From positions 5,970,807 to 6,034,806 of the forward strand of contig JAJEKV010000065.1 in assembly GCA_021234155.1 (NCBI GenBank): 64,000 nucleotides of DNA, given 5' to 3'. Positions 35,853 to 45,676 of the stretch are shown here, one piece after another. Made by a program: the position numbers and the translations under genes. This stretch comes from Isoetes taiwanensis (lineage: Eukaryota > Streptophyta > Lycopodiopsida > Isoetales > Isoetaceae). The notes under the pieces are model-generated. The model was given only the letters and a program-made list of their open reading frames with translations. It made no database searches and was not told the DNA's origin. How positions within the stretch are numbered: the first letter of the stretch is position 1; the number at the start of each line of letters is the position of its first letter.

Positions 35853-37767
35853 TGTGACGGCCCCGGCTCATATACGATGCCCCGATCGTATACAAACTGG
35901 AGATCATCCCTCAAACCAAAGACCTGCTTCGGTGATGTGAGGCCGTCAGTTGTAGTAATCGATTAAATGCGTCTGTTTTTTACGTTTTTACGTGCGGTAC
36001 CTCTTAACGATACTCCCAATTTAACGCACCTAAAAAATTGATGCGTTAAAAGTTCGAGGAAGATACGCGTGCCGTACCTTTAAAAACGCGTCGGTACCTT
36101 TAGAAAAACTTTGAAAAAACTTAAAAACCTTTAAAAACGTCATCGGTACCTCAAAAAAAACGCGTGCGCACTTCAAAAAATTTTTTTGATCGCGAATGCA
36201 TAAAACCATTCCGATGCGTCTTTACGCCCAACGATCACGGTAGTACCTGCAAGGGTACCGAATGCAGCGTCAATTAACCTGCCGGAGGCCGTCCACCTAA
36301 CATCGGGCTCGATGGTGGCAAAGAACCCGACGGGAAGAATGGGCGTGTCATTCATCCCGCTCCCCTGATCGACCTAGCAAACTAAGCGTAAACAAAACAT
36401 GAGCACATGACATCAAGCAATAAAAATATACCCACCTCGAAGGGTGGTCCACCATATCACAATGGTTTATCACACATCGCGATACATCAACATGACATAG
36501 GGGAGATCCTACCTACCTTTCGACTCATGGGGATCGACCGACAAAAACGAGGTCTCCGGATAGCATGCATGTAATTCATGGCAAATGGATTTGGCCGGCA
36601 TAGGGAACATGGTCGTTGGGTAGTCCACTCCATCCGCCCCCACAGTGCATACTATGCGATATAGGGTTGGTGCGTATTGAGCCCGACCGAGCTTTCTGCT
36701 TTTAGGATTGAATAGCCGGGGGGCCACTACTACATGGGTTGCATCTCCCCGGTCCCCATCGGGCGGAGGGAGATCTCTCTCCTCCGTAAGGTTCATGCTA
36801 CCCACGGGTGAGCTAGAGAGCCACCGCAGATACGACTTGAACTCACCGGAAGGCGCACGATCACCCCACGCAGTGTCGAGCCCATACCCCGCCCTCCGCA
36901 GCGTTGCGGGGTATTAGGCCTAGCTCACAACGTTCCCCGTCTTTACGCGGCCGGATCAACCGCGGAATAGACAAGCCCTCCTTATCGGTAGGTCTGGCTC
37001 CACCACCCACAGCCAAAGCGGGCTCCTATGTACGTGCCGCATTAATTGGGAATTAATGGGCTAAAACTATGATCATACAACTACTTGGGCTGCGGGTCTC
37101 TACCCCTTCCCAATACACAAGAGTGAAGCATAGAATATCACAAATAACATCACATCAGAACTGAAACAATAGAATACATCTATTCTAATCTACCTAATCA
37201 TACATGGTTAGGTTCCTTTGTTAGTATCTATCATTCTTAGGCTGTAGGGGTCGCCTATAGCCAAGAATGAACACTAATCCTATGGAATGAGGACTGAAAA
37301 CTCGGATCTAACTATCGGATCAACCACTAACCGGCTTCTTGGCTGGCTCCAACTCCTCTGAAGGCGTCCATGCTGCTGAATCTCGAGATTGCTGGCTTGG
37401 TTGGAGCTGCTGCTAAGGAATGTCGGTTCCTCTGCTACTGTTCACGCGAGAAATCGTCCACTGCTGCTCCGATCCGACCTATGGGGTTGGGAACTGAAAA
37501 GGTTTCCCTTTTAGGGTTAATGCCCCTTTATCCCCACGACTTTAGGGCTGGGCCCTGATTGGTTAGTGGGCTATTGCCACATGGCAAAAGGGTATTATAT
37601 TCACATGTGGTCTTAGCATGTGCAATATAATCGGTCACAAGGTTGTACCCTAGGGTACTACCCCTTTATGGTCGATCGCGCGCATATGTCGCCTAAGTCG
37701 ACATGTACTAGTGACGGCTAAAAGGTATAATATACGTATTTGTGCCGTATATTGATCGAACGCCACA
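35853..37767 (-). repeat. Element M 3' LTR
   Basis: Runs from TGTGACGGCCCC to GCCACA on the plus strand and is 1915 bp long, against 1551 bp for the other LTR. The difference is mainly a 346-bp insertion at 35948-36293. Shared landmarks with the other LTR include gacatcaagcaataaaaatatacccacctcgaaggg and the run from ctattctaatctacc to tgtaggggtcgcc. Confidence 0.9.
35948..36293. mobile_element. 346-bp insertion within the 3' LTR with 9-bp target duplication
   Basis: The other LTR reads straight through gatgtgaggccgtccacc, whereas here GAGGCCGTC occurs at both 35939-35947 and 36285-36293 around extra sequence. The insert is built of A-runs and acgcgt/ggtacc phrases (cgtacctttaaaaacgcgtcggtacc). 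A 9-bp duplication is typical of Mutator-like transposons. The terminal inverted repeats are weak (taaatgcgtctg versus gacgctgcatt), so the class is uncertain. It post-dates element M. Confidence 0.7.
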
Positions 37768-37780
37768 TTCTCCCTTTAGC
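37768..37780 (-). other. Element M polypurine tract
   Basis: On the minus strand CTAAAGGGAGAA lies directly before TGTGGCG of the 3' LTR, the position from which plus-strand DNA synthesis is primed. Confidence 0.85.
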
Positions 37781-38440
37781 TTGATGTCGTCCGCGAAAGA
37801 TCACGCGAGTCTCCCCACCTTGGAAAGATACCTGCAAAAGGAAGCTTGGATGGTACATGTAATTAATAGAATTTTTATAAGATAATACTTAAAATTTCAA
37901 TTGCAATGTTTATAATCACCACATGGTAAGGCATTTAATTTACGCCTTAATTCAACATTAGGTAAAATTATCAACATTAAAATATCAAGATTGACATCAC
38001 AAACAGTGTTCTTAAGGTTCTCGCCCCCTTGTAGCATTTATTCAGTACGTATGCTACAAGGTGTTGTAGTGCAACCTCCCTTTGTTGCTCGTTCTATTGG
38101 CCCTCGCGTGTTCAACACTACATTAGTATCATTTAATTATTAATAAAATTTTTGGTTATATGGTGACCACCCCACCTATCTACATGAATGTCGCGACTAA
38201 TCTCCTAAGATAGGAAGAGGATGCTTCTTCCATCGTGGCCGTGGAGACAGCCCCTATCATGCCTATATGCCGCTCATGCCTACACCTTTAGTTGCCCATC
38301 GTGGAGGATGGGGTCCTTCTCGTATATGGGGCGTGAAGGACAGATTCCTCCTATCAAAACATATATGGGGCTAGAGGTGCTTTTCCTATTAATGCATTTC
38401 CTGAATGACCTCTTTTCTCTCAAGTTTTGACTACTTCGTG
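37781..38440 (-). other. Conserved 3' segment between chromodomain and polypurine tract (element M)
   Basis: On the minus strand the stretch aatgcattaataggaaaagcacctctagccccatatatg through gtgtaggcatgagcggcatatagg and gataggtggggtggtcaccatataacc closely matches 58950-59310 of element P. No shared reading frame is evident, so the conservation is probably at RNA or DNA level, or the region is the tail of a lost frame. Positions 37781-38100 show nothing recognisable. Confidence 0.6.
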
Positions 38441-38830
38441 GCATCGGAAGTAGACTCCTACTTTACCTCACTCACCCATCGGTTGGAGTCGATCACTTGG
38501 TGACGAGCTGACCCTTTTGCATTGCTCCATGAATTGTAGGGTGCGCTTCTCAAGATCTGATTGTAGTACCCACGTGGCGTCCTCCACCGTAAGTCGTCCA
38601 TTTCACAAGGCACTTTGAAATTGAGATCTTCTGTCTTCTTATAAGATCGGCCGAGAAGAACCTCGTGGGACAATCTCAAGTTGATCGTCTGTTAATTCCA
38701 ATAAACTCGGTGTCTCCAATACTTCCTCCGGATTAGGAGTGTGTTTCTTTTAGGAGACTTACGTGAAAGACTCTATGGATCTTGAGGTGTGCCGGTAAGT
38801 CCAATTTGTAGGCTTGGTTTACCTACTCTT
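38441..38830 (-). pseudogene. Element M chromodomain (C-terminus of Pol)
   Basis: The minus strand reads HTPNPEEVLETPSLLEL, then REVLLGRSYKKTEDL and, after a frameshift, VEDATWVLQSDLEKRTLQF, which corresponds to the last strand and helix of a chromodomain (E-DATW). Chromodomains at this position target integration, usually by binding methylated histone H3. Aromatic-cage residues cannot be judged because of the frameshift. Confidence 0.65.
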
Positions 38831-39760
38831 TTGACAATTTTAAATGGACCAGCCCACCTTGGAGCAAGCTTCTTGCAATTGCCGATCTGAGTTTCGGCTT
38901 TGTTTGACTTTTATCTTTAGCCAAACATTGTCCCCTACTTGAACTCCCTTAATGTTTCGTTGCCGATCAGCTATGCTCTTTTGCCGGCTTCTTGCTGCTA
39001 AGAGGTATCCTCGCACCTCTTCAACCAATTGTTGCATCTCGGCGAGCATCTGCTGGGATACTTCTACCTTGGACACAGGGTTGTGCCAAGTGTCTGGTGT
39101 CAAGCACTGATAGCCGTAGTTGATCATAAACGGCGACATTTGGGATGACTCTTGCTTGGTGCTATTGTATGCAAACTCAACCAAGTAAATGAAGTCGTCC
39201 CACTTTGATTGCTTGTTCCGCATAATTACGCTAACATATCTTCTTCGAGTATCCGATTGGTGCACTCCGCCCGCCCATCCGGTTCGAGGGTGATAAGCCG
39301 TGCTCATCGACAATTTCGTTCCGATGGTGCTGAAGAGATCCTGCCAGAATGCACTCATGAACTTCGAATCTCTATCAGAGATTATTTCTCTTGGCATCCC
39401 ATGGAGTCTAAAAATCTCCTTTGTGAATAGCACCGCTGTGTCTAATGCCGTGTCGGTGCTCCTACAAGGCACAAAATGCGCCATCTTCGACAATTTTGTC
39501 GACTACGACCATTAAGGCATCTTTGCCCCTTATGGTTCTAGGGGAGCCCCGTAATGAAGTCCATGCTTATTATCTCCCACTTGGAGTTTGGTAACGCAAT
39601 GGCTCTAATGCTCCCGAATTGTGAGTTATTCCGCTTTGGTCCGGCTGGCATAGCGACACTCGCTGTATGTACCTTGCTATCTCGCTTCTTCATGCCCGCC
39701 AATAGTAACTACTTCTTATCTTGAAGTAAGTTTTAAAAAACCCTGCGGGCGGGCTATTGG
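38831..39760 (-). pseudogene. Element M integrase
   Basis: The core frame 39493-38840 starts MSKMAHFVPCRSTDTALDTA and contains ISDRDSKFMSAFW (second catalytic Asp), STAYHPRTGWAGGVHQSD (where the QTERVN-type motif carrying the catalytic Glu is degenerate), EFAYNSTKQESSQMSPF and VGDNVWLKIKVKQ. The zinc-binding and first-Asp part (39500-39760) is shifted in frame. The protein would insert the element into chromatin; the damaged Glu motif and frameshifts make this copy inactive. Confidence 0.85.
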
Positions 39761-40430
39761 GCTTGGGTGTGGGTGTCGTGGAGGATCAACCTTCTGACTC
39801 CGGATGATTGTGGCACACACAACTTATTTTTATGGTACAAGAGCTTTCCTTCCTTTTTAAAATGTTTGAAGGCTTCTCTCTCTTTGTCCGTTCTTGCCTC
39901 TTTAGAGAGGCTAGCCCATACTTCCTGGAAGTCATTGTCTGTTGGTAGCGTTTCTTCTATTTTCTTGCCAAACTCACTGGTGAGTGTTGATATGGCATTG
40001 CAATGCACCCTTGTTGTTAAGGGGTGCCTTGACAGAGCGTCTGCGACCACATTAAGTTTTCCCGGCTTGTATACAATCTCGAAGTCGTACTCTTCGAGGA
40101 ACTCCATCCATCTTCTTTGTCTTAGATTCAACAATGGTTTAACGTGAAGATGTACCGGACTCGGTGGTCGGTATCTAATTGGAACTTCCTTCCCAATAGA
40201 TAGTGTCTCCGGATCTTTAAAAGCTCTTACTACTGCCAATAGCTCCTCGATGGGTAGGCGGGTAGCTTAGTCTGCGTCATTCATCTTTTACGTGAATCGT
40301 ATGCTACAACTCTTTCCTCTTGCATTAAGATCTGCTCCGTCCGCAATCTTGCTCACGTCCGTTCGCGACTAGCTTGTCCTTCTCTGGATCAGGCAGTGTT
40401 AAGACAGGGGCGGTTGTTAAGGCCTCCTTT
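39754..40430 (-). pseudogene. Element M RNase H
   Basis: The frame 40239-39754 contains RQRRWMEFLEEYDFEIVYKP and GKLNVVADALSRHPL, the conserved end of Ty3/gypsy RNase H (...YKPGK.N..ADALSR). The first part (40430-40240), where the catalytic TDAS motif should lie, is broken by frame changes. It removes RNA from the RNA:DNA hybrid. Confidence 0.85.
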
Positions 40431-41330
40431 AACTTCTCAAATCCTGCTTGAGCCTTCTTTTGCCAATGTGCCACCCAGTCTTTTATCTTTTCTGCCTTGG
40501 TGAGGTCCGTTAAGGGGGCTGCTATCTTAGCAAAGTTCTTGACGAACTTTCTATAATATCCTGCCAAGCCTAAAAAACTTCTCACCTCGTGTATGTTCTT
40601 TGGTGCTGGCCATTCAAGCACCGCTTGGATCTTTGCCGGATCGGTGGAGATGCCATCCACATATAATATGCCCCAAGTATTCCACTCTTTTCGTGGCGTA
40701 AATGACATTTCGACAATTTCGCATAAAGCTGGTGCCTTCTCAGCTTCTCAAGTACCCTTCTCAAATGTTGAATGTGCTCCTCTAGGGACTTGCTATACAC
40801 TAAGATGTCATCGAAGAACACGATAACAAATGTGTCAAGGAATTCTGAAAGATATCGCTCATGAGTCTCATGAATGTTGTTTGAAGGCGTTTGATAGGCC
40901 AAATGGCATGACCGTGGAATTCATAGTGGCCGTATCTTGTTCTAAAGTCGCCTTGTGAATATCTTCCTCCTTAATTCTAATTTGATGATATCCGCACCTT
41001 AAGTCTATTTTGGAGAAGACCCCGGCACCTTGTAACGATCCATCGATCATCCGCTCTAGGTAAGGCATACTTGTTCTTGATTGTGTGTTTGTTTAATTGA
41101 CGATAGTCAATACACATCCCTCGTGCTTCCATCTTTCTTTTTTGACCAGAATAAGATGGGGGCTCGAACGGAGAGACACTAGGTCTTATGAACCCTAGGT
41201 CTAAGAGCTCTTGCAATTGCTTCTTCAACTCGATAGTTCGTGAGTTTGTCATTCTATATGGTGCCTTACTTGTGGGCTTAGTGCAGTTCAAGTGCAATTT
41301 AGCACTCTACTCCCCCTATATGGCGTAAGC
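40430..41330 (-). pseudogene. Element M reverse transcriptase
   Basis: Motifs in order on the minus strand: [102 protein letters not shown] (the YxDD box reads FFDD) and [20 protein letters not shown]. All are spread over four frames. The full set of Ty3/gypsy RT motifs is recognisable, but this copy cannot make the enzyme. Confidence 0.92.
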
Positions 41331-42040
41331 TCCTTGATTTCGTCGGGGAACAAGTCATGGAATTCCTCTATTAGCTTGGCTACCTGCTTGGGTAGTTTGC
41401 TTATTGGTTTATCTTCCTTATCTTCTGGTGCCTCTTCCTCGGCAAGTTCTAATTTGAAGATGTATGCAACTTGCTCCCTTTTGATGCATCTAAGTAATTT
41501 CTTACTCGACATGCATTGCATTATAGGTGTCACTTGCTTACCTGAGATTTCTATGATTTTTCCGTTAGGCGCCGTGAGCTTCACCTTCCGCTCTCCACAA
41601 TCTATTTGTGTTTTTCGTTGAGGTATTCCATACCTATGATGAGGTCATATTTTCCTATGCTCATGATCTCTCCCCATTTCAATATTGATACCCTGTAAGT
41701 CTATATTGAAATTCACCCTCTCTGCGTGCCGGGTGTTTTATGGCTCGGCTAAACACTACCGGGTCTGGGCTTAGACTTTAGTGTTTTCAACTTTAGCATT
41801 TGTGCCATCCTTGGTGGCCCCTTAAAATTGTGGGAACCGCCACCAGCCTATGAGGACTATAAAAGATTTGGCGGCTATTTTACCAATCGTGGATATCACT
41901 TGGTAATCGGCTCTCTGCGGCTTTCTCGTGTCTATGGCGGCAAAGATGTGACACTCACCATGGATATAGTCGCCCCTTTGTCCTCTTCTTCTTCTCGTGG
42001 GGTCTCCCAACCTCCCATCTCCGCGAGTGTTTTGCATTGA
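41331..42040 (-). pseudogene. Element M protease region
   Basis: The frame 42037-41822 carries ECHIFAAIDTRKP and SFIVLI, the usual lead-in to the retroviral-type aspartic protease, but where IDSG is expected the frame reads IGWWRF, so the active-site Asp is lost by a small deletion. Further on, IMSIGKYDLIIGMEYL (about 41650) is the later protease strand (..DVILGMDWL). The spacer to RT is open (41584-41288, with PNGKIIEISGKQVTPIMQCM). Confidence 0.75.
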
Positions 42041-43300
42041 TCACTTAATCGGGCGGTTGTGTGTTCTATGCCCCGGCTGGAAACACCGGAAGCACAACTG
42101 CTTTTCTATACATTCCTCGCCGCTTTTCTTTCGGGATGGAGTTGAGGAACCGCTTGACCTGTCTTTGAGTAGTTCGAGCCTCCCCTTGTCCTTTATCTTT
42201 GAAGTCGACTTGCTTTTTCTCCGGTCGCATTCCATTGATTTCCGTTGTATGGAGTCTTTGCGGGCGATGGACTGCTTGCTCTTGGCTCGACCTCCATATG
42301 CTTTTCCCTTGTCATACCACCGTTTTTGGGTTCGCTTTTAGAGGCCCCGTCCCTGTGAGGCTCGGTGCCTTAAACTTCACGCCTCCGAATCTTGGCGTGG
42401 GTTGAGGGGCTCGGACTATCTTCCCAGAGGTCCTCATTCAACCCTCTACATAGCCTTCCACTTCTCTTCTCTCGAGTTTTGGTACATATAGCCTCAACCT
42501 CATGAACTCTTCCGATATTTCTGTGACGGATTTGTTCCCCTCAAGCAATCACATTGGAACGCTTGCATCTGGTGACACTTGTGTTCCCTTGGAACATAGT
42601 GCTTTTTGAAGGCCCTTGCAAACTTTGTGAACCTCGCACTTGTCTCTCGCTCATCCCATGGGCTTTAGCATAACCCCTCCACCAAATACTGGGCTGCCCC
42701 TTTTAAGTTTGAGGTGGCTACCCCGCCTTTATCTTTATCTTTCATGCCGTAAGCATTTCCGTACTCACTCATCTCGTCTAGCCATGCTTTCCATTGTCCA
42801 TCCTGATCTGTTTTAGCGGAGAAAACGTTCCAAATGCGTGCTTTCGACATTACCAAAGGCGAATCGACCTTCTTACGGTAGTCCGGATTGGCCTTAGCGC
42901 CTCCGTTATTCTTTCTTCCTTCCGGCCGTTCTTCTTTGTTTCCCCGCCAGGACTTCGATTAGCTTGAATCCGAGCTATCGGAAGAGCTGGAACTAGAAGA
43001 CCTGGCTCGGTTCCTCTTTTTCTCCTTTCCTTTGTGCTTTGAAGCGGACTTACGGGACTGTACATTCTGGTCTTGTCTGTTTCTTCCTCTACCCTGCCAT
43101 GGCTTTGATCTCTTCTTGAGATCGACCTCATCTGAGATTTCTTCTTAGGTGTCGGTCGTAATACTCTTGAATAGTTCAGAGGTTGGAATTGTGCGAGAGG
43201 TGTCTCGATCGCCTTGGGCTTGGAACTCAAGGTCGACATTCCCGTCGCTGCTCGATTTGCACATATTACATCGGCACTATTTATCATGAGTTCCTTTTGT
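42041..43300 (-). pseudogene. Element M gag
   Basis: A Ser/Lys-rich N-terminal part (43290-42900, GKEKKRNRARSSSSSSSDSS in one frame) precedes the gag core, QWKAWLDEMSEYGNAYGMKD and GGVATSNLKGAAQYLVEGLC (42856-42665). It ends in a zinc knuckle CFRCFQPGHRTHNR (about 42090), where the fourth ligand Cys is replaced by Arg. Gag packages the element RNA. Several frameshifts split it. The counterpart in element P shares DEMSEY, GMKDKDKGG and KHYVP. Confidence 0.8.
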
Positions 43301-43369
43301 CGGTTGCATTAGGTGTTTAAAATGATATGATTGTTAAGACAAGGATACCAAAAAACATTTGGAAATGCA

Positions 43370-45098
43370 ATTCAAAAAAAAAGGGATCTTATATTAATAT
43401 ATATAGCCGATATATCTTAATACAAGAGTCATGATTTCCATTAATTTCTCCGATAGTCGGGTGATCCTCAAGGAACTTCTTTACTTGGGCTGTACCTCAC
43501 ATGTACTTCCCAAGTTCCCGAGTATATCCCTTGCTGACCCCCTGATGGCGGATGCTAGCTCTTCCACCCGCCTATGGGAGGTATGAGTCTGTTATTCACG
43601 CCAACCTACCTTGTCGAAGGTGGGGTACTGCAAAGTCGAAAATGCCCAAGGCTGTTTTTTCCGCTTCACTAAAATGACATGGTCCACCTTTTTCTCGATA
43701 GGCGCGTGCATGCCAAATCTCGAAGTGCTACCAAAGATCTGCAGCCTTCCTCTCCGCGTGGGCTGAAGCGCTTTGAAATATTATTACTCTACCGTCTTAG
43801 GAGCGGAAGATAATATTTGAGTGTTTGCTCCTGTATTCCTCCACGTGCCCCCGAGGTGCCCCCGCCTTGATGCATACCGGTCTCACGTGCACTTGAACTA
43901 ATTCCTTGTAATCGTGGAAGAGCGTTAGTACACTTTGTCGCTTGTGGCTCTCCCTTGAATTTTGCTATCCGTTCTTGTGAGGAAGGAGACTCCCTTTGAA
44001 GTACTCTTGTTGTCTTCCCCTTATTCCCATCTGCTCCTGAAGTGCTATAAACTCCTCCTCAAGAGGGAAGTTCTTCATCATCATACCTCGATAGTGCCGT
44101 AAGCTTCCGTGTCCGAGATGGTGTGTCCTCCTGTAAGTAGCCGCCTCTCGATTTTGTACCGAAAATCTTCCGTTTCTTGATCGATGAAGTCTTCTAGATC
44201 CGGCCGTTGTCGTAGGAGGTGAAGGAGTTCATCGACGCGTAGCCTCTCGTCCCCTCGCATTCTCCTGGGAGGTTTTTGATGTCATTAAGCAAAGAAATAT
44301 TCTTGTCCTTCGACTATGATTGGTGCTAGACTTGTTATTCCCAGCCCGATTGGTTGTGCAATCCTCTGGTGGTCCCAATGCTTCGGAAGTGGGTGATGTC
44401 TTGTTCCGCTTCCCGGCGTTCCTCCTCTGGGTCCACCTCTATGTCATCCTCGCTTTCCTGCTCGGAGTCTTCACTCTCTTCGGATGCTTCTGCTATGGTC
44501 TCTTCGTACTCAAGCAGGAGGCGTTCGTCCGCTGCTGCGTCCAAGGGTGTGACCTCTAGTGGCTGAATTGATGGTTCACCTATTACGGTTTCTGCCCTAT
44601 ATACTAGATATAGCTAAAGGTCGTGGTTGTAGGAGAAGAAGACTTTGCCATTGCTTGTTAGGGTCATGTAGGTTGGTAAGCGGTTGGTTCTGCTCCTCAA
44701 TGCCTTGGCAATATTGGGTACATGATCGAGGGTCGTTTTGCAATGCGGTCCTTGGTACAAAGTACCCTACGCGATGGCGGTATCTTCGTAAGCTAGGGAC
44801 AACTTTCTCTTGGAATTCTTGCGTGACTTTGCCGCGTAAAGGATTGGAGTTTAGGGTTGCTGAAAGGTCAAATTCTTTTTGAAATACTTGGAATACTATA
44901 TTGACATCTACTTCGCTGATGTGGGGAGGCTTATACCAACCGATGAAGGCTTCGTAGCCATGGCTAAGAGCGTCTTTGCCGATGTCAAACGGAACCGGAG
45001 CCTGAGTAAGCTGGAAGATCGCCTCAATTGCGGAGCGCCTGTGGTTGAGGTTTAGGGTTATCTTGGTATATATAGGGAATTTATGCCCTAAAAATTTT
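43370..45098 (-). pseudogene. Element M ORF2, extra gene of unknown function
   Basis: An open stretch (45095-44597) lacks an obvious Met and reads LTQAPVPFDIGKDALSHGYE, WYKPPHISEVDVNIVFQVFQ and SATLNSNPLRGKVTQEFQEK. It aligns with WYKDYGHAAEADIDEIFHVF and LHATPAYTEVRLEFQARVEP of element P. An acidic domain follows (44559-44335, EYEETIAEASEESEDSEQES), then LGITSLAPIIVEGQEYFFA, PLEEEFIALQEQMG and, near the end, GIFDFAVPHLRQG and AQVKKFLEDHPT. The product would be about 550 residues. I know no family for it. Its place between the H3-like gene and gag is the same in element P. Confidence 0.65.
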
Positions 45099-45255
45099 TA
45101 GGGTTTCTAAAACTCCTGACATTTGGGATGAAGGCTAATGTTTCTTGGTTAATTTGAGGCTCAAGTGGCTTGCCTATATAGTCTTAGGGTTCTAATGCAA
45201 CAAATTTTGGTCGATTTGGGTATGTCTAGCTCAAGTTATGAACTTGGGAAGTTTG

Positions 45256-45326
45256 GGCGGCTCTAAGAGTGCGCGGGAGGGGTGTTAGGTTGGGACCTAA
45301 GTGTGCTCAAGACTCTTGGAGTCGCC
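45256..45326. repeat. Element M hairpin 1
   Basis: Arms GGCGGCTCTAAGAGT and ACTCTTGGAGTCGCC enclose an inner stem TTAGGT-tggg-ACCTAA. The two mismatches in the outer stem are both G-T type, which would still pair in RNA. Confidence 0.85.
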
Positions 45327-45467
45327 GCATATTTGTGTCAAATGGCTGCAAACTTGTTCCGGCCGGAAGGGGTAATTCCTATTACTTTGTCTTCTTAAAT
45401 GCGATTCTTTGTTTACTTTACCACGCTTTGAACAAATAAAGTCAATCAAGGGAGCAGTTGGCCGGAT

Positions 45468-45534
45468 GACTCTAAGAGTGCGCGAGGAGGGGTTAGGTTG
45501 GGACCTAACTATGCTCAAGCGCACTCTTGGAGTC
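45468..45534. repeat. Element M hairpin 2
   Basis: Arms GACTCTAAGAGTGCGC and GCGCACTCTTGGAGTC pair over 16 positions with one G-T; the inner stem is TTAGGT-tggg-ACCTAA. It lies between the H3-like gene and ORF2. Confidence 0.9.
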
Positions 45535-45676
45535 ATTGGTGAAATTATACCAATTGTTCAAAAACTAATATCATGGCCTAATGAATGTACATTCTTAAAC
45601 AACTATATGTTTTATTATTCAAAATTTTATACATCGATATAATCCCTCGTTAGTTACAAAAAGTAATTTCCTTCTA

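Noticed and set aside
36509-36917. Overlapping frames inside the element M LTR
   Set aside because: They are not preserved in the other LTR copy and carry no motif.
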